In this document: positions 44,115 to 52,867 of the stretch, in pieces
Layout of the letters: the number at the start of each line of letters is the position of its first letter
Numbering within the stretch: the first letter of the stretch is position 1
Position numbers and translations under genes: made by a program
Notes under the pieces: generated by a model
Databases searched by the model: none
Told to the model about the DNA's origin: nothing
The model's input: only the letters and a program-made list of their open reading frames with translations
Source of the DNA: Micromonospora coriariae
GTDB taxonomy: Bacteria > Actinomycetota > Actinomycetes > Mycobacteriales > Micromonosporaceae
Assembly (NCBI RefSeq): GCF_900091455.1
Contig: NZ_LT607412.1
Location: 5,456,001-5,520,000, forward strand
Direction: 5' to 3'
Length of the DNA: 64,000 bases

Positions 44115-45017
44115 TCAGCCGAGCAGGTCGCCGGTCGGCAGTGGCAGTACGGGTAGCGACGGCAACACCGACGGCAGCGGCACCGGCGGGAGCGGCACCG
44201 ACGGGAGCGGCACCGACGGCAGCGGCAGTCGGGGCAGCGTCGGGTTGGCGCCGGATGTCGGCGAGTCCGTCGGCGCGGGGCGCGCTGGCGCTGGTGCCGT
44301 CCTGCCCGGTGTCGCGGCGCCGGAGGGCTCGGGGGCGGCGGCCGTCGACACGCCGGGCGACGGCGTCGGGGCCAACGGGGACACCTCGCAGCGGGGCCAG
44401 CCCGGGCAACCGAGCGCGGCCAGGTCCCGTAGGACGGCGTCGATGTCGGCGCGCAGGCGGGTGGCGTCGGCCGGATCGGTGACCCGTCCCAGGTCGCGCT
44501 GGGCCTGGTCGATCAGCTCCCGGGCCTCGTCGTACCGTCCCGCCGCGACGGCCGCGCGGGCACGGGCGGTGCTGTGTTCGACGCCGAGCACCTCCGCCCG
44601 CTCGGGATGGAGCACCTTGGTGAGTGACCACAGGGGACTGGTCGGCCCGGCGTCGTGGCTGGCGACTCCCAATCCCGTCGCCAGCATGAGCACGGCGACC
44701 ACGGCGGCGGCAAACCCCAGGGCTCGCCGCACGGACGGTTGCCACCGGGGCGGGCCGGGAACGGGGGAGGTGGGGGCGCCGGCCCGGAGCGTGCCCGACC
44801 GACCGTCCGGAGGCGGCGGGACGACGTGGGCGGGGCCGTCGACCACGGTGTCCGCCTGGTCGGCGGTGACGTCGGCACGCCAGGCGGCCAACATCGCCGT
44901 GAGGCCGTCGGCGTCGGCCTCCTGCTCGCCGCGGCCGAGCGCGTCGAGGAGCAGGTCGTCACTGTGGATCGCGGCGAGGTCCACCTCCTCGCCACCGTCC
45001 GGCCGGGGCTCGCTCAT
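44115..45017 (-). CDS. RsdA-like anti-sigma-D factor
   Basis: 300 residues. The N-terminal HSDDLLLDALGRGE and LTAMLAAWRADV match the sigma-binding segment of anti-sigma-D factor RsdA. A single membrane helix (about 100-120, FAAAVVAVLMLATGLGVA) and an outside helical domain follow. The C-terminal 90 residues are a Pro/Ser/Val-rich tail of VPLPS units, probably wall-spanning. It overlaps the sigma gene by ATGA. It should hold the sigma factor at the membrane until proteolysis or a signal releases it. Confidence 0.82.
   Translation of the reverse strand: MSEPRPDGGEEVDLAAIHSDDLLLDALGRGEQEADADGLTAMLAAWRADVTADQADTVVDGPAHVVPPPPDGRSGTLRAGAPTSPVPGPPRWQPSVRRALGFAAAVVAVLMLATGLGVASHDAGPTSPLWSLTKVLHPERAEVLGVEHSTARARAAVAAGRYDEARELIDQAQRDLGRVTDPADATRLRADIDAVLRDLAALGCPGWPRCEVSPLAPTPSPGVSTAAAPEPSGAATPGRTAPAPARPAPTDSPTSGANPTLPRLPLPSVPLPSVPLPPVPLPSVLPSLPVLPLPTGDLLG
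44166..44228. repeat. 15-base tandem repeat in anti-sigma gene
   Basis: About four imperfect 15-base units coding for VPLPS in the tail of the RsdA-like protein. Copy number may vary by slippage. Confidence 0.7.
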
Positions 45018-45586
45018 GCCGCCACCTCGTCAAGTCCGTCGCCGGCAAGAGTACGGAGCCGAGCCAGGGCGCGGGACTGGGCCACCCGTACCGCCGGCGC
45101 CGACATTCCGAGGATCGAGCCGACCTCCTCGGCGGTGAGGCCGACCGCCACGCGGAGGGTGATGATCTCCCGCTGGACGTCGGGGAGGCGGTGCAGCAGC
45201 ACCGAGAGTCGTCGGGCCAGATCGGTGGCGACGGCCTGCTGCTCCGGCCCGGGGGCGGTGTCCACCTGCTCCAGGTCGGCGTCGGTGACGGCGGCGTCGC
45301 GGACCGCCGCGCGCTGGGCGTCGGCCACCTTGTTCGCCGCTATGGCGTAGACGAACGCGGAGAACGGCCGGCCCTGGTCGCGATAGCGGGGAAGGGCCTT
45401 GAACACCGCCAGGCAGACCTCCTGGGCGACGTCGTCGGCCGTGGTGTACGCGCCGCCGACGCGGCCCAGTCGGGCCCGGCAGTAGCGGACCAGCCCCGGC
45501 CGGACGCTGGTGAGCAGGGCAGCGACCGCCGCCTGATCGCCGTGGGCGGCCAGGTGGACGAGCTCTGGCTCGATCGCTGTGGTCAT
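45014..45586 (-). CDS. SigD/ShbA-like sigma-70 factor
   Basis: 190-residue ECF-type sigma factor. Region 2 contains TTADDVAQEVCLAVFKALP and SAFVYAIAANKVADAQR; region 4 is VGLTAEEVGSILGMSAPAVRVAQSRALARL. It resembles mycobacterial SigD and streptomycete ShbA, and the coupled RsdA-like anti-sigma supports that. ATG at 45586. Divergent from the mce operon across 166 bases. Confidence 0.85.
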   Translation of the reverse strand: MTTAIEPELVHLAAHGDQAAVAALLTSVRPGLVRYCRARLGRVGGAYTTADDVAQEVCLAVFKALPRYRDQGRPFSAFVYAIAANKVADAQRAAVRDAAVTDADLEQVDTAPGPEQQAVATDLARRLSVLLHRLPDVQREIITLRVAVGLTAEEVGSILGMSAPAVRVAQSRALARLRTLAGDGLDEVAA

Positions 45587-45657
45587 GGGGGACGCGAGGC
45601 ACCTTCGTTACCGGCGGGTTAACCGCACGCTATCGAGACGCACGCCACTTTGCCTAG

Positions 45658-45685
45658 TTGACGGTCGGTGCTGGCGACGTAGCGC
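45658..45685 (+). promoter_or_regulatory. Candidate mce operon promoter
   Basis: TTGACG (45658-45663), 16-base spacer, TAGCGC (45680-45685), about 70 bases before mceG. The -35 is good, the -10 poor. Confidence 0.35.
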
Positions 45686-45752
45686 AAAGAAGTTGTTACG
45701 CCCGGCCGGGCCGCCGCGATGTCTCAGGTAGCGACCCGAGAAGGGAGGGTGG

Positions 45753-46745
45753 ATGGGCGTCGAGGTGGCGGTGCGGGGGCTGACGAAGTCCTTCGGTGGC
45801 CAGCCGGTCTGGTCGGACGTGAGCCTGACCCTGCCGGCCGGCGAGATATCCGTGCTGCTCGGCCCGTCCGGCACCGGCAAGTCGGTGTTCCTCAAGACGC
45901 TGGTGGGGCTGCTCCGCCCCGATGCCGGGTCGATCTGGATCGAGGGCAAGGATCTGCCCCGGCTCTCCGAGCGGGCGCTGTACGAGGTGCGCAAGCTGTT
46001 CGGGGTGCTGTTCCAGGACGGCGCGCTGTTCGGCTCGATGACGATCTACGACAACGTCGCCTTCCCGCTGCGGGAGCACACCCGCAAATCCGAGTCCCAG
46101 ATCCGCGAGGTGGTCACCGAAAAGCTCGACATGGTCGGCCTGGTCGGTGCCGAACAGAAACTGCCGGGGGAGATTTCCGGTGGGATGCGCAAGCGAGCCG
46201 GCCTGGCCCGCGCCCTCGTGCTCGACCCGCGCATAGTCCTCTTCGACGAGCCCGACTCCGGGCTGGACCCGGTGCGCACCGCGTACCTGAACCAGCTGAT
46301 CATCGACCTCAACCAGCGGACCGGGGCGACCTTTCTGATCGTCACGCACGACATCAACACCGCGCGTACGGTGCCGGACAACATCGGCCTGATCTACCAC
46401 GGGCATCTGGCCATGTTCGGGTCGCGGGAGATGCTGCTGTCCAGCACCGAGCCGGTGGTGCGGCAGTTCCTCAACGCCCAGCGCTTCGGACCGATCGGCA
46501 TGGCCGAGGAGAAGGACGCCGAGGAGCTGCAAGCCGAGGCGGACGCCGGTGTGGAGCTGCCACCGCTGCCACCCATTCCGCTGCAACTGCCGCCGTCGGA
46601 CGGACTGCCGCGCGCCGCCGAGCGGCCGCCGGGGCAGTGGTGCCGGGAGCACGGCGTCACGCCGCCCTCCGGCTCGTTCGCCGGGCCGGCCGACAGCGGT
46701 GTGCCCACTTCGGGTGGTCCGCCGCCCGGGAACGGGCGGAGGTGA
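45753..46745 (+). CDS. mceG: Mce transporter ATPase
   Basis: 330-residue ABC ATPase of the MlaF/Mkl class that drives Mce lipid importers. Walker A GPSGTGKS, signature ISGGMRKRAGLARAL, Walker B IVLFDEPDSGLDP. The last 75 residues are a Pro/Gly-rich tail beyond the ATPase fold. ATG at 45753 follows AAGGGAGGG. Unlike mycobacteria, where mceG is usually unlinked, here it opens the operon. Confidence 0.87.
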   Translation: MGVEVAVRGLTKSFGGQPVWSDVSLTLPAGEISVLLGPSGTGKSVFLKTLVGLLRPDAGSIWIEGKDLPRLSERALYEVRKLFGVLFQDGALFGSMTIYDNVAFPLREHTRKSESQIREVVTEKLDMVGLVGAEQKLPGEISGGMRKRAGLARALVLDPRIVLFDEPDSGLDPVRTAYLNQLIIDLNQRTGATFLIVTHDINTARTVPDNIGLIYHGHLAMFGSREMLLSSTEPVVRQFLNAQRFGPIGMAEEKDAEELQAEADAGVELPPLPPIPLQLPPSDGLPRAAERPPGQWCREHGVTPPSGSFAGPADSGVPTSGGPPPGNGRR

Positions 46746-46750
46746 CTCCG

Positions 46751-47521
46751 ATGAGCGGACCCGTCACCGCCATACGCCACACCGGTGAGTTCTTCGCGTT
46801 CTGCCTGGACACCCTGCGCGGCCTCGGCCGGCGACCGGTGCAGGTCCGCGAGTTCGTCCAGCAGGCCTGGTTCATCAGCTCGGTGTCGATCCTGCCCGCC
46901 GCGCTCGTCTCCATCCCCTTCGGCGCGGTCATCGCGTTGCAGCTCGGCTCACTGGTCCGCCAGCTCGGCGCGCAGTCGTTCACCGGAGCGGCGTCGGTGC
47001 TCGCGGTGGTCCGCGAGGCCGGGCCGATCGTCACCGCGCTGATCATCGCCGGCGCCGGTGGCTCGGCGATCTGCGCCGACCTCGGCTCCCGGAAGATCCG
47101 GGAGGAGCTCGACGCGATGCAGGTGTTGGGCATCGACCCCGTCCACCGCCTCGTGGTGCCCCGCGTGCTCGCCTCGATGCTGGTCGCCGTGCTGCTCAAC
47201 GGACTGGTCAGCGTGGTCGGGGTGACCGGTGGCTACCTGTTCAACGTGGTCCTGCAGGGCGGCACGCCCGGCGCGTACCTGGCCAGCTTCCAGGCCCTGG
47301 GGCAACTGCCCGACCTGCTGGTGGGAGAGGTCAAGGCGCTGCTGTTCGGCGCTGCCGCCGCGCTGGTCGCCTCGTACAAGGGGATGACCGCCAAGGGCGG
47401 CCCCAAGGGGGTCGGCGATGCGGTCAACCAGAGCGTGGTGATCACCTTCATGCTGCTGTTCGCGCTGAACTTCATCGTCACGGCCGTGTACTTCCAGGTC
47501 GTACCGCAGAAGGGAAGCTGA
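46751..47521 (+). CDS. yrbEA: Mce permease YrbE, first
   Basis: 256-residue MlaE-family permease with about 5-6 helices. The conserved cytoplasmic loop EELDAMQVLGIDPVHRLVVP is clear. ATG at 46751 with GGAGGTGA upstream, 5 bases after the mceG stop; the frame open further upstream is a shadow of mceG. Forms the channel with the next gene product. Confidence 0.87.
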   Translation: MSGPVTAIRHTGEFFAFCLDTLRGLGRRPVQVREFVQQAWFISSVSILPAALVSIPFGAVIALQLGSLVRQLGAQSFTGAASVLAVVREAGPIVTALIIAGAGGSAICADLGSRKIREELDAMQVLGIDPVHRLVVPRVLASMLVAVLLNGLVSVVGVTGGYLFNVVLQGGTPGAYLASFQALGQLPDLLVGEVKALLFGAAAALVASYKGMTAKGGPKGVGDAVNQSVVITFMLLFALNFIVTAVYFQVVPQKGS

Positions 47522-47522
47522 C

Positions 47523-48326
47523 GTGCCGGCGCTGCGCCAGCTCGACAATCTGGGCGGACAGCTCGCCTTCTACCTGCGGGCGATCGCCTGGGCGCCGCGC
47601 ACCGTGCGCCGCTACAAGCGCGAGGTGATCCGGCTGCTGGCGGAGGTGAGCTTCGGCTCCGGCGCGCTCGCCGTGCTCGGGGGCACCGTCGGTGTCATCT
47701 GCTTCCTGACGTTCTTCACCGGCACCGAGGTCGGGCTCCAGGGCTACCAGGCGCTCAACCAGCTGGGCAGCAGCGCCTTCACCGGTTTCGTCTCGGCGTA
47801 CTTCAACACGCGTGAGATCTCCCCACTGGTCGCGGCGCTGGCCCTGTCGGCCACCGTGGGCTGCGGGTTCACCGCCCAACTCGGGGCGATGCGAATCTCC
47901 GAGGAGGTGGACGCCCTCGAGGTGATGGGGGTGCCATCGCTGCCGTTCCTGGTCACCACCCGCATGATCGCCGGATTCATCGCGGTCATCCCGCTGTACG
48001 TGGTGGGGCTGCTCGCCAGCTACCTGGCCACCCGCACCATCGCCGTCTTCTACTTCGGACAGTCGGCCGGGACGTACGACTACTACTTCCACCTGTTCCT
48101 GCCGCCGCAGGACGTGCTCTGGTCCTTCGGCAAGGTGCTGGTGTTCAGCGTGATCGTGGTGCTGGTGCACTGCTACTACGGCTACACCGCCAGCGGTGGG
48201 CCCGCCGGCGTCGGCGTCGCGGTCGGACGGGCCGTGCGGCTCGCCATCGTCGCGGTCAACATCGTCGACTTCTTCCTGTCGCTGGCCATCTGGGGCGCCA
48301 CCACCACCGTCCGGATCGCGGGGTGA
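47523..48326 (+). CDS. yrbEB: Mce permease YrbE, second
   Basis: 267-residue MlaE-family permease; its loop reads SEEVDALEVMGVPSLPFLV. GTG at 47523 lies one base after the yrbEA stop. Membrane partner of the first YrbE. Confidence 0.87.
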   Translation: MPALRQLDNLGGQLAFYLRAIAWAPRTVRRYKREVIRLLAEVSFGSGALAVLGGTVGVICFLTFFTGTEVGLQGYQALNQLGSSAFTGFVSAYFNTREISPLVAALALSATVGCGFTAQLGAMRISEEVDALEVMGVPSLPFLVTTRMIAGFIAVIPLYVVGLLASYLATRTIAVFYFGQSAGTYDYYFHLFLPPQDVLWSFGKVLVFSVIVVLVHCYYGYTASGGPAGVGVAVGRAVRLAIVAVNIVDFFLSLAIWGATTTVRIAG

Positions 48327-49612
48327 CCATGAGACATCGCATTCTCGGCATCGTCTTCATCGTCGTGCTGAGCGCGGCGTTGACCGCCTCCGTGCTGCAG
48401 TACCGCAAGGCGTTCACGCCGGTCACCTGGGTCACCCTGCAGGCCGGCCGGTCCGGCCTGCAGCTCAGCCCGGGCGCCGACGTCAAGGTCCGCGGGGTCG
48501 TCGTCGGCGAGGTCCGCTCGGTCGCCAGCGCGGGCGCGGGCGCGAGCATCCGGCTGGCCCTGGACCCGGCCACCACGCCGCGGATCCCCGCCGACGTCAC
48601 CGCGCGGCTGCTGCCCAAGACGCTCTTCGGCGAGCGGTACGTCGAACTCGTGCCGCCGGCCGGCGCCAACGGCACACCGATCGGTGACGGCGCGGTCATC
48701 ACCCAGGACCGCAGCCGCACCGCCGTCGAGCTGGAACGCGTCCTCGACGAGGCGCTGCCACTGCTCCAGGCGGTGCGGCCCGACCAGCTCGCCGCGACGC
48801 TGGGCGCGATCGCCACCGCGCTCGACGGACGCGGCGAGCAGCTCGGCGCGAACGTCGAGCGGCTCGGTGCGTACCTGCGGCAGCTGAACCCGGCGATGCC
48901 GGCCATCACCGAGGACGTGCGGAAGCTCGCCGTCGTGCTGGACAGTTACGACGCCGCGCTGCCCGACCTGCTGGCCCTGCTGCGGGACGTCACAGTCACC
49001 GCCCGAACCGTCACCGACCAGCGTGCACAGCTGGCGGGGTTCCTCGCCGACACCACCGACACCGCCGACGCCACCCGCGGTTTCCTCGACCGGCACGGCG
49101 ACCAGCTCATCGAGCTCGGCCAGGTGAGCCGCCCGGTGTTGGAGTTGCTCGCCACGTACGCCCCCGAGTATCCGTGCCTGATGAGCGGCCTGGTCGCCCT
49201 GCAACCCCACGTCGAGGAGGCCTTCGCCGGCGGGCGGATGCACATCACCCTGGAGGTCACCCGCGACGGTGGCAGGTACGAGAAGGGCCGCGACGAGCCC
49301 GTCTACGGCGCGCACGACGGGCCGCAGTGCCGGGGCCTGCCGCAACCGGGGAGGCCGGCGCCCGGCGTGTCGATCGTCGACGGTTACGACCACGGCGGCG
49401 CTCGCCCGCGTACCCCCTTGCCGGTCGGCCTGCCGGCAGCCGTGCCCGCCAGCGGCTCCCCGGAGATGGGCCAGGCCGCCACCGGCGAGGAACGCGTGCT
49501 GGTCAAGCCGCTCGTCGGTGCCGTCACCGGCATCCTGCCCGCGGAGGTTCCCGACATCGCGGTCCTGCTCTGGGGGCCGTTGCTCAGGGGAGGGGTGGTG
49601 AACGCGCGATGA
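48323..49612 (+). CDS. mceA: Mce protein, first (MceA position)
   Basis: 429 residues. One N-terminal membrane helix (ILGIVFIVVLSAALTASVL), the MCE beta-domain (LSPGADVKVRGVVVGEV), then a long helical Mce needle region with coiled-coil character, and a proline-rich C-terminus. Extracellular lipid-binding tunnel component. GTG at 48323 overlaps the yrbEB stop; ATG at 48329 is the alternative. Confidence 0.87.
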   Translation: MTMRHRILGIVFIVVLSAALTASVLQYRKAFTPVTWVTLQAGRSGLQLSPGADVKVRGVVVGEVRSVASAGAGASIRLALDPATTPRIPADVTARLLPKTLFGERYVELVPPAGANGTPIGDGAVITQDRSRTAVELERVLDEALPLLQAVRPDQLAATLGAIATALDGRGEQLGANVERLGAYLRQLNPAMPAITEDVRKLAVVLDSYDAALPDLLALLRDVTVTARTVTDQRAQLAGFLADTTDTADATRGFLDRHGDQLIELGQVSRPVLELLATYAPEYPCLMSGLVALQPHVEEAFAGGRMHITLEVTRDGGRYEKGRDEPVYGAHDGPQCRGLPQPGRPAPGVSIVDGYDHGGARPRTPLPVGLPAAVPASGSPEMGQAATGEERVLVKPLVGAVTGILPAEVPDIAVLLWGPLLRGGVVNAR

Positions 49613-50640
49613 GCACCAGAACGATTGCACCACTGCTCAAGCTGGCGGTCTTCGCCGCGGTGACCCTGCTGCTGACGGCACTGCTCGCGCAGACCCTCGG
49701 CGCCTTTCCATCGGGGGGCGTCACCTACCGGGCCCGGTTCACCGACGTCACCGGTCTGCTCCCCGGCGACGACGTCCGCGTCGCCGGTGTGCAGGTCGGC
49801 CGGGTCCGCGACATCAAAGTCGTCGACGACACGCTCGCCGAGGTGGCCTTCACGGTCACCTCCGACATCCCGGTGGGCACCAGCGTCCGCGCCAAGATCC
49901 GCTACCGCAACCTGGTGGGCCAGCGGTACGTGGCGCTGAGCGAGGGGCCGGGGGAGGGGCGTCCACTGCGCCCGGACGGCCTGATTCCGCTCGGCCAGAC
50001 GACGCCGGCACTGGACCTCACTGTGCTGTTCAACGGGTTCCGGCCCCTGTTCACGGCGCTCGACCCGGAGGACGTCAACAAGCTCGCCTACGAGATCATC
50101 CAGGTGCTGCAGGGCGAGGGCGGCACGGTCAGCAGCCTGCTGCGACGCACCGCGTCGCTGACCAACACCCTCGCCGACCGGGACGCCGTCATCGGGCGGG
50201 TCATCACCAACCTCAACGGCGTGCTGGGCACACTGGCCGAACGGGACCAGAACCTGGACCAGAGCATCAGTCAGCTGCAGCAGTTCGTCTCCGGGCTGTC
50301 CGCCGACCGCACGGCCATCGGCGAGTCGCTGGTCAGCATCGGTGAACTCACCACCGCCACGTCGTCGCTGCTGCGCGACGTACGACCACCGCTCGCCGCG
50401 GACGTGCGCGCCCTGGACGAGCTCTCCGGCACCCTCAACCGCAACGCGGCCGTCATCGACAGCACCCTCGGCCGGCTGCCCGAGCGGTACGAGTCCCTGA
50501 CCCGGGTCGCGTCCTACGGCTCGTGGTTCAACTTCTACCTCTGCGACTTCGACGGCAACCTGGCGGTGTCGGGCCGCGCACCGCTCGACCTGCCCACCTT
50601 CAGCGCCCCGGCCGCCCGATGCGCCGGAGGCAGCCAGTGA
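49609..50640 (+). CDS. mceB: Mce protein, second (MceB position)
   Basis: 343 residues with one N-terminal helix (LAVFAAVTLLLTALLAQTL), MCE domain (TGLLPGDDVRVAGVQVGRV) and a helical tail ending in cysteine-bearing NFYLCDFDG, conserved in MceB. ATG at 49609 overlaps mceA. Confidence 0.87.
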   Translation: MSTRTIAPLLKLAVFAAVTLLLTALLAQTLGAFPSGGVTYRARFTDVTGLLPGDDVRVAGVQVGRVRDIKVVDDTLAEVAFTVTSDIPVGTSVRAKIRYRNLVGQRYVALSEGPGEGRPLRPDGLIPLGQTTPALDLTVLFNGFRPLFTALDPEDVNKLAYEIIQVLQGEGGTVSSLLRRTASLTNTLADRDAVIGRVITNLNGVLGTLAERDQNLDQSISQLQQFVSGLSADRTAIGESLVSIGELTTATSSLLRDVRPPLAADVRALDELSGTLNRNAAVIDSTLGRLPERYESLTRVASYGSWFNFYLCDFDGNLAVSGRAPLDLPTFSAPAARCAGGSQ

Positions 50641-51617
50641 CACCGTTTCGGGAACGCAATCCGGTCATCGTCGGCACGCTCGGCCTGGCCCTGATCATCG
50701 CCGTGCTGCTGAGCGCCTTCCAGCTCGACCGGCTGGCCGACCTCACCGGACGCGGCTACCAGGCGGCTTTTCACGACGCCAGCGGCCTCGTCACCGGCAA
50801 CGAGGTGCGGGTCGCCGGGGTGCGGGTCGGCAAGGTGACCGCCGTGGAACTCGCCCGCGACGGCGCGGCGTACGTGCGGGTCGGGTTCCGGGTGGACGAC
50901 GACAGTGTGCGGCTCGGCACCGACACCGGCGCCACGATCAGGATCAAGACGGTGCTCGGCCAGAAGTACCTGGCACTCTCGCCGGCCGGGCCGGGTCGGC
51001 TGCGCGAGGGCGGGCAGATCCCCCTGGCCCGCACCGCGGCGCCGTTCGACGTGGTGCAGGCGGTCACCGGGCTCGCCGACACCCTCGACAAGGTCGACAC
51101 CGACCAGCTCGCCGCCGCCTTCACCACCCTGTCCGAGACCTTCGCCGACACCCCCGAAAGCGTCAACGCGTCCCTGGTCGGCCTCTCCCGGCTCTCCCGG
51201 ACCGTCGCCGGGCGTGACGCCGAACTGCGGACGCTGCTCGACCGCGCCCGCCAGGTGACCGCCGTGCTCGCCACCCGGGACGACGAGTTCCGGGCACTGG
51301 TCACCGACGGAGAAGCGCTGTTGACCGAGGTGAGCCGGCGTCGGGACGCCATCCACAAGCTGCTCGTCGGCACCGACGAACTCGCCACCCAGCTGTCCGG
51401 CCTGGTCAGCGACAACCGCGCCCAGCTCGCTCCCGCGCTGCACAAGCTTCGGGAGGTCGTCGCCATCCTGCAACGCAACCGGGACGACCTGGAGAAGACC
51501 ATCCAGCGGATGGGGCCGTTCGTCACCGCGTTCGCCAACGTGGTGGGCAACGGCCGCTGGTTCGACTCGTACGTCTCCGGTCTGCTCCAGCCGTACCAGC
51601 CCACGGGAGGCCGCTGA
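50637..51617 (+). CDS. mceC: Mce protein, third (MceC position)
   Basis: 326 residues; membrane helix, MCE domain (SGLVTGNEVRVAGVRVGKV), helical region ending FANVVGNGRWFDSYVSGL, typical of MceC. GTG at 50637 overlaps mceB by 4 bases. Confidence 0.86.
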   Translation: MTPFRERNPVIVGTLGLALIIAVLLSAFQLDRLADLTGRGYQAAFHDASGLVTGNEVRVAGVRVGKVTAVELARDGAAYVRVGFRVDDDSVRLGTDTGATIRIKTVLGQKYLALSPAGPGRLREGGQIPLARTAAPFDVVQAVTGLADTLDKVDTDQLAAAFTTLSETFADTPESVNASLVGLSRLSRTVAGRDAELRTLLDRARQVTAVLATRDDEFRALVTDGEALLTEVSRRRDAIHKLLVGTDELATQLSGLVSDNRAQLAPALHKLREVVAILQRNRDDLEKTIQRMGPFVTAFANVVGNGRWFDSYVSGLLQPYQPTGGR

Positions 51618-52867
51618 TGCCCGGTCCCATCCAGCGGTGGCGTCGGCCGGTCGCCGTCACCACCACCCTCCTGGTAGCCGTCGCCGCCGGCGCGGTCGTT
51701 CTCCGCGACGGCACGCCTCCGCGGCGGGTGGTGGCCCACTTCACCCGCGCCGTCGGCGTGTACCCCGGATCGGACGTCCGGGTGCTGGGCGTCCGCGTGG
51801 GCGAGGTGGTCGCCGTGACCCCGCAGGGCCGCACCGTCCAGGTGACCATGTCCTACGACCCCGCGATGACCGTTCCCGCCGACGCGCAGGCGCTCATCGT
51901 GCCGCCCAGCGTGGTCAGCGACCGCTACGTCCAACTCACTCCCGCCTACGCCGGCGGCGCCGCCCTGGCCGACGGGGCCGAGATCCCGCTGGAGCGGACC
52001 GCCGCTCCGATGGAGATCGACGACATCTACCAGGCGCTCGACGACTTCAACCGCACCCTCGGCCCGGAGGGTGCCAACCGCGACGGCGCCCTGTCCGACC
52101 TGGTCGCCACCGGCCGCGCCAACCTGGAGGGCAACGGCCAGAACCTGCACGACACCCTCGACGGCCTGTCCCGGGCACTGGCCACCCTCTCCGACGGGCG
52201 GCAGGACCTGTTCGGGTCGGTCGCCAACCTGCAGCGCTTCACCACAGCGCTGGCCCGCAGCGATCGGGAGGTGCGCGCCTTCAACCAGCAGTTGGCCGAC
52301 GTCGCCCAACAACTGGCCGGGGAGCGCGACGAACTGGCCGCCGCGCTGCGCAACCTCTCCACCGCGCTGGCCGACGTGACCACATTCGTGCGGCAGAACC
52401 GCGACGCGTTGACCTCCAACGTCGCCGCGCTGGCGGACATCACAGGCATCCTGGTCCGCCAGCAACAGGCCGTCATCGACATCCTCGACGTCGCCCCGCT
52501 GGCCCTGAACAATCTCAACCTGGCCTACAACCCCCGGTCGGGCACCCTGGACACCCGCGACAACGTGATGGGTCCCTACGACCCCGCCGGTTTCGCCTGC
52601 TCACTGATAGTGGACCAGCTACCCGGGGCGCAGGTGCCCGCCACGTGCAAGGCACTCGCGCAGACCCTGCACTCGCGCGGACTGCCCATGACCGACCAGC
52701 TCCGCAAGCTCCTCAAACTGCCGCCCGGCGCCCCGGCGACCGGCGGGTCCTCACCGGGGAAGCCGCCCCTCAGTTCCCCCGGTGCGCCGATCCTCGACCA
52801 GGCGCCGAGCGGCCCCGGCATTCCCAGCGACCCCACCCTCGGCGGCATCCTGCGGGGCGTGTCATGA
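51617..52867 (+). CDS. mceD: Mce protein, fourth (MceD position)
   Basis: 416 residues; N-terminal helix, MCE domain (VGVYPGSDVRVLGVRVGEV), long helical part and a Pro/Ser-rich end. Starts within the mceC stop (TGATG). Confidence 0.86.
   Translation: MPGPIQRWRRPVAVTTTLLVAVAAGAVVLRDGTPPRRVVAHFTRAVGVYPGSDVRVLGVRVGEVVAVTPQGRTVQVTMSYDPAMTVPADAQALIVPPSVVSDRYVQLTPAYAGGAALADGAEIPLERTAAPMEIDDIYQALDDFNRTLGPEGANRDGALSDLVATGRANLEGNGQNLHDTLDGLSRALATLSDGRQDLFGSVANLQRFTTALARSDREVRAFNQQLADVAQQLAGERDELAAALRNLSTALADVTTFVRQNRDALTSNVAALADITGILVRQQQAVIDILDVAPLALNNLNLAYNPRSGTLDTRDNVMGPYDPAGFACSLIVDQLPGAQVPATCKALAQTLHSRGLPMTDQLRKLLKLPPGAPATGGSSPGKPPLSSPGAPILDQAPSGPGIPSDPTLGGILRGVS

Noticed and set aside
44166..44228. 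Short repeat array resembling CRISPR
   Set aside because: Units are contiguous 15-mers coding for VPLPS in frame; no spacers and no cas genes.
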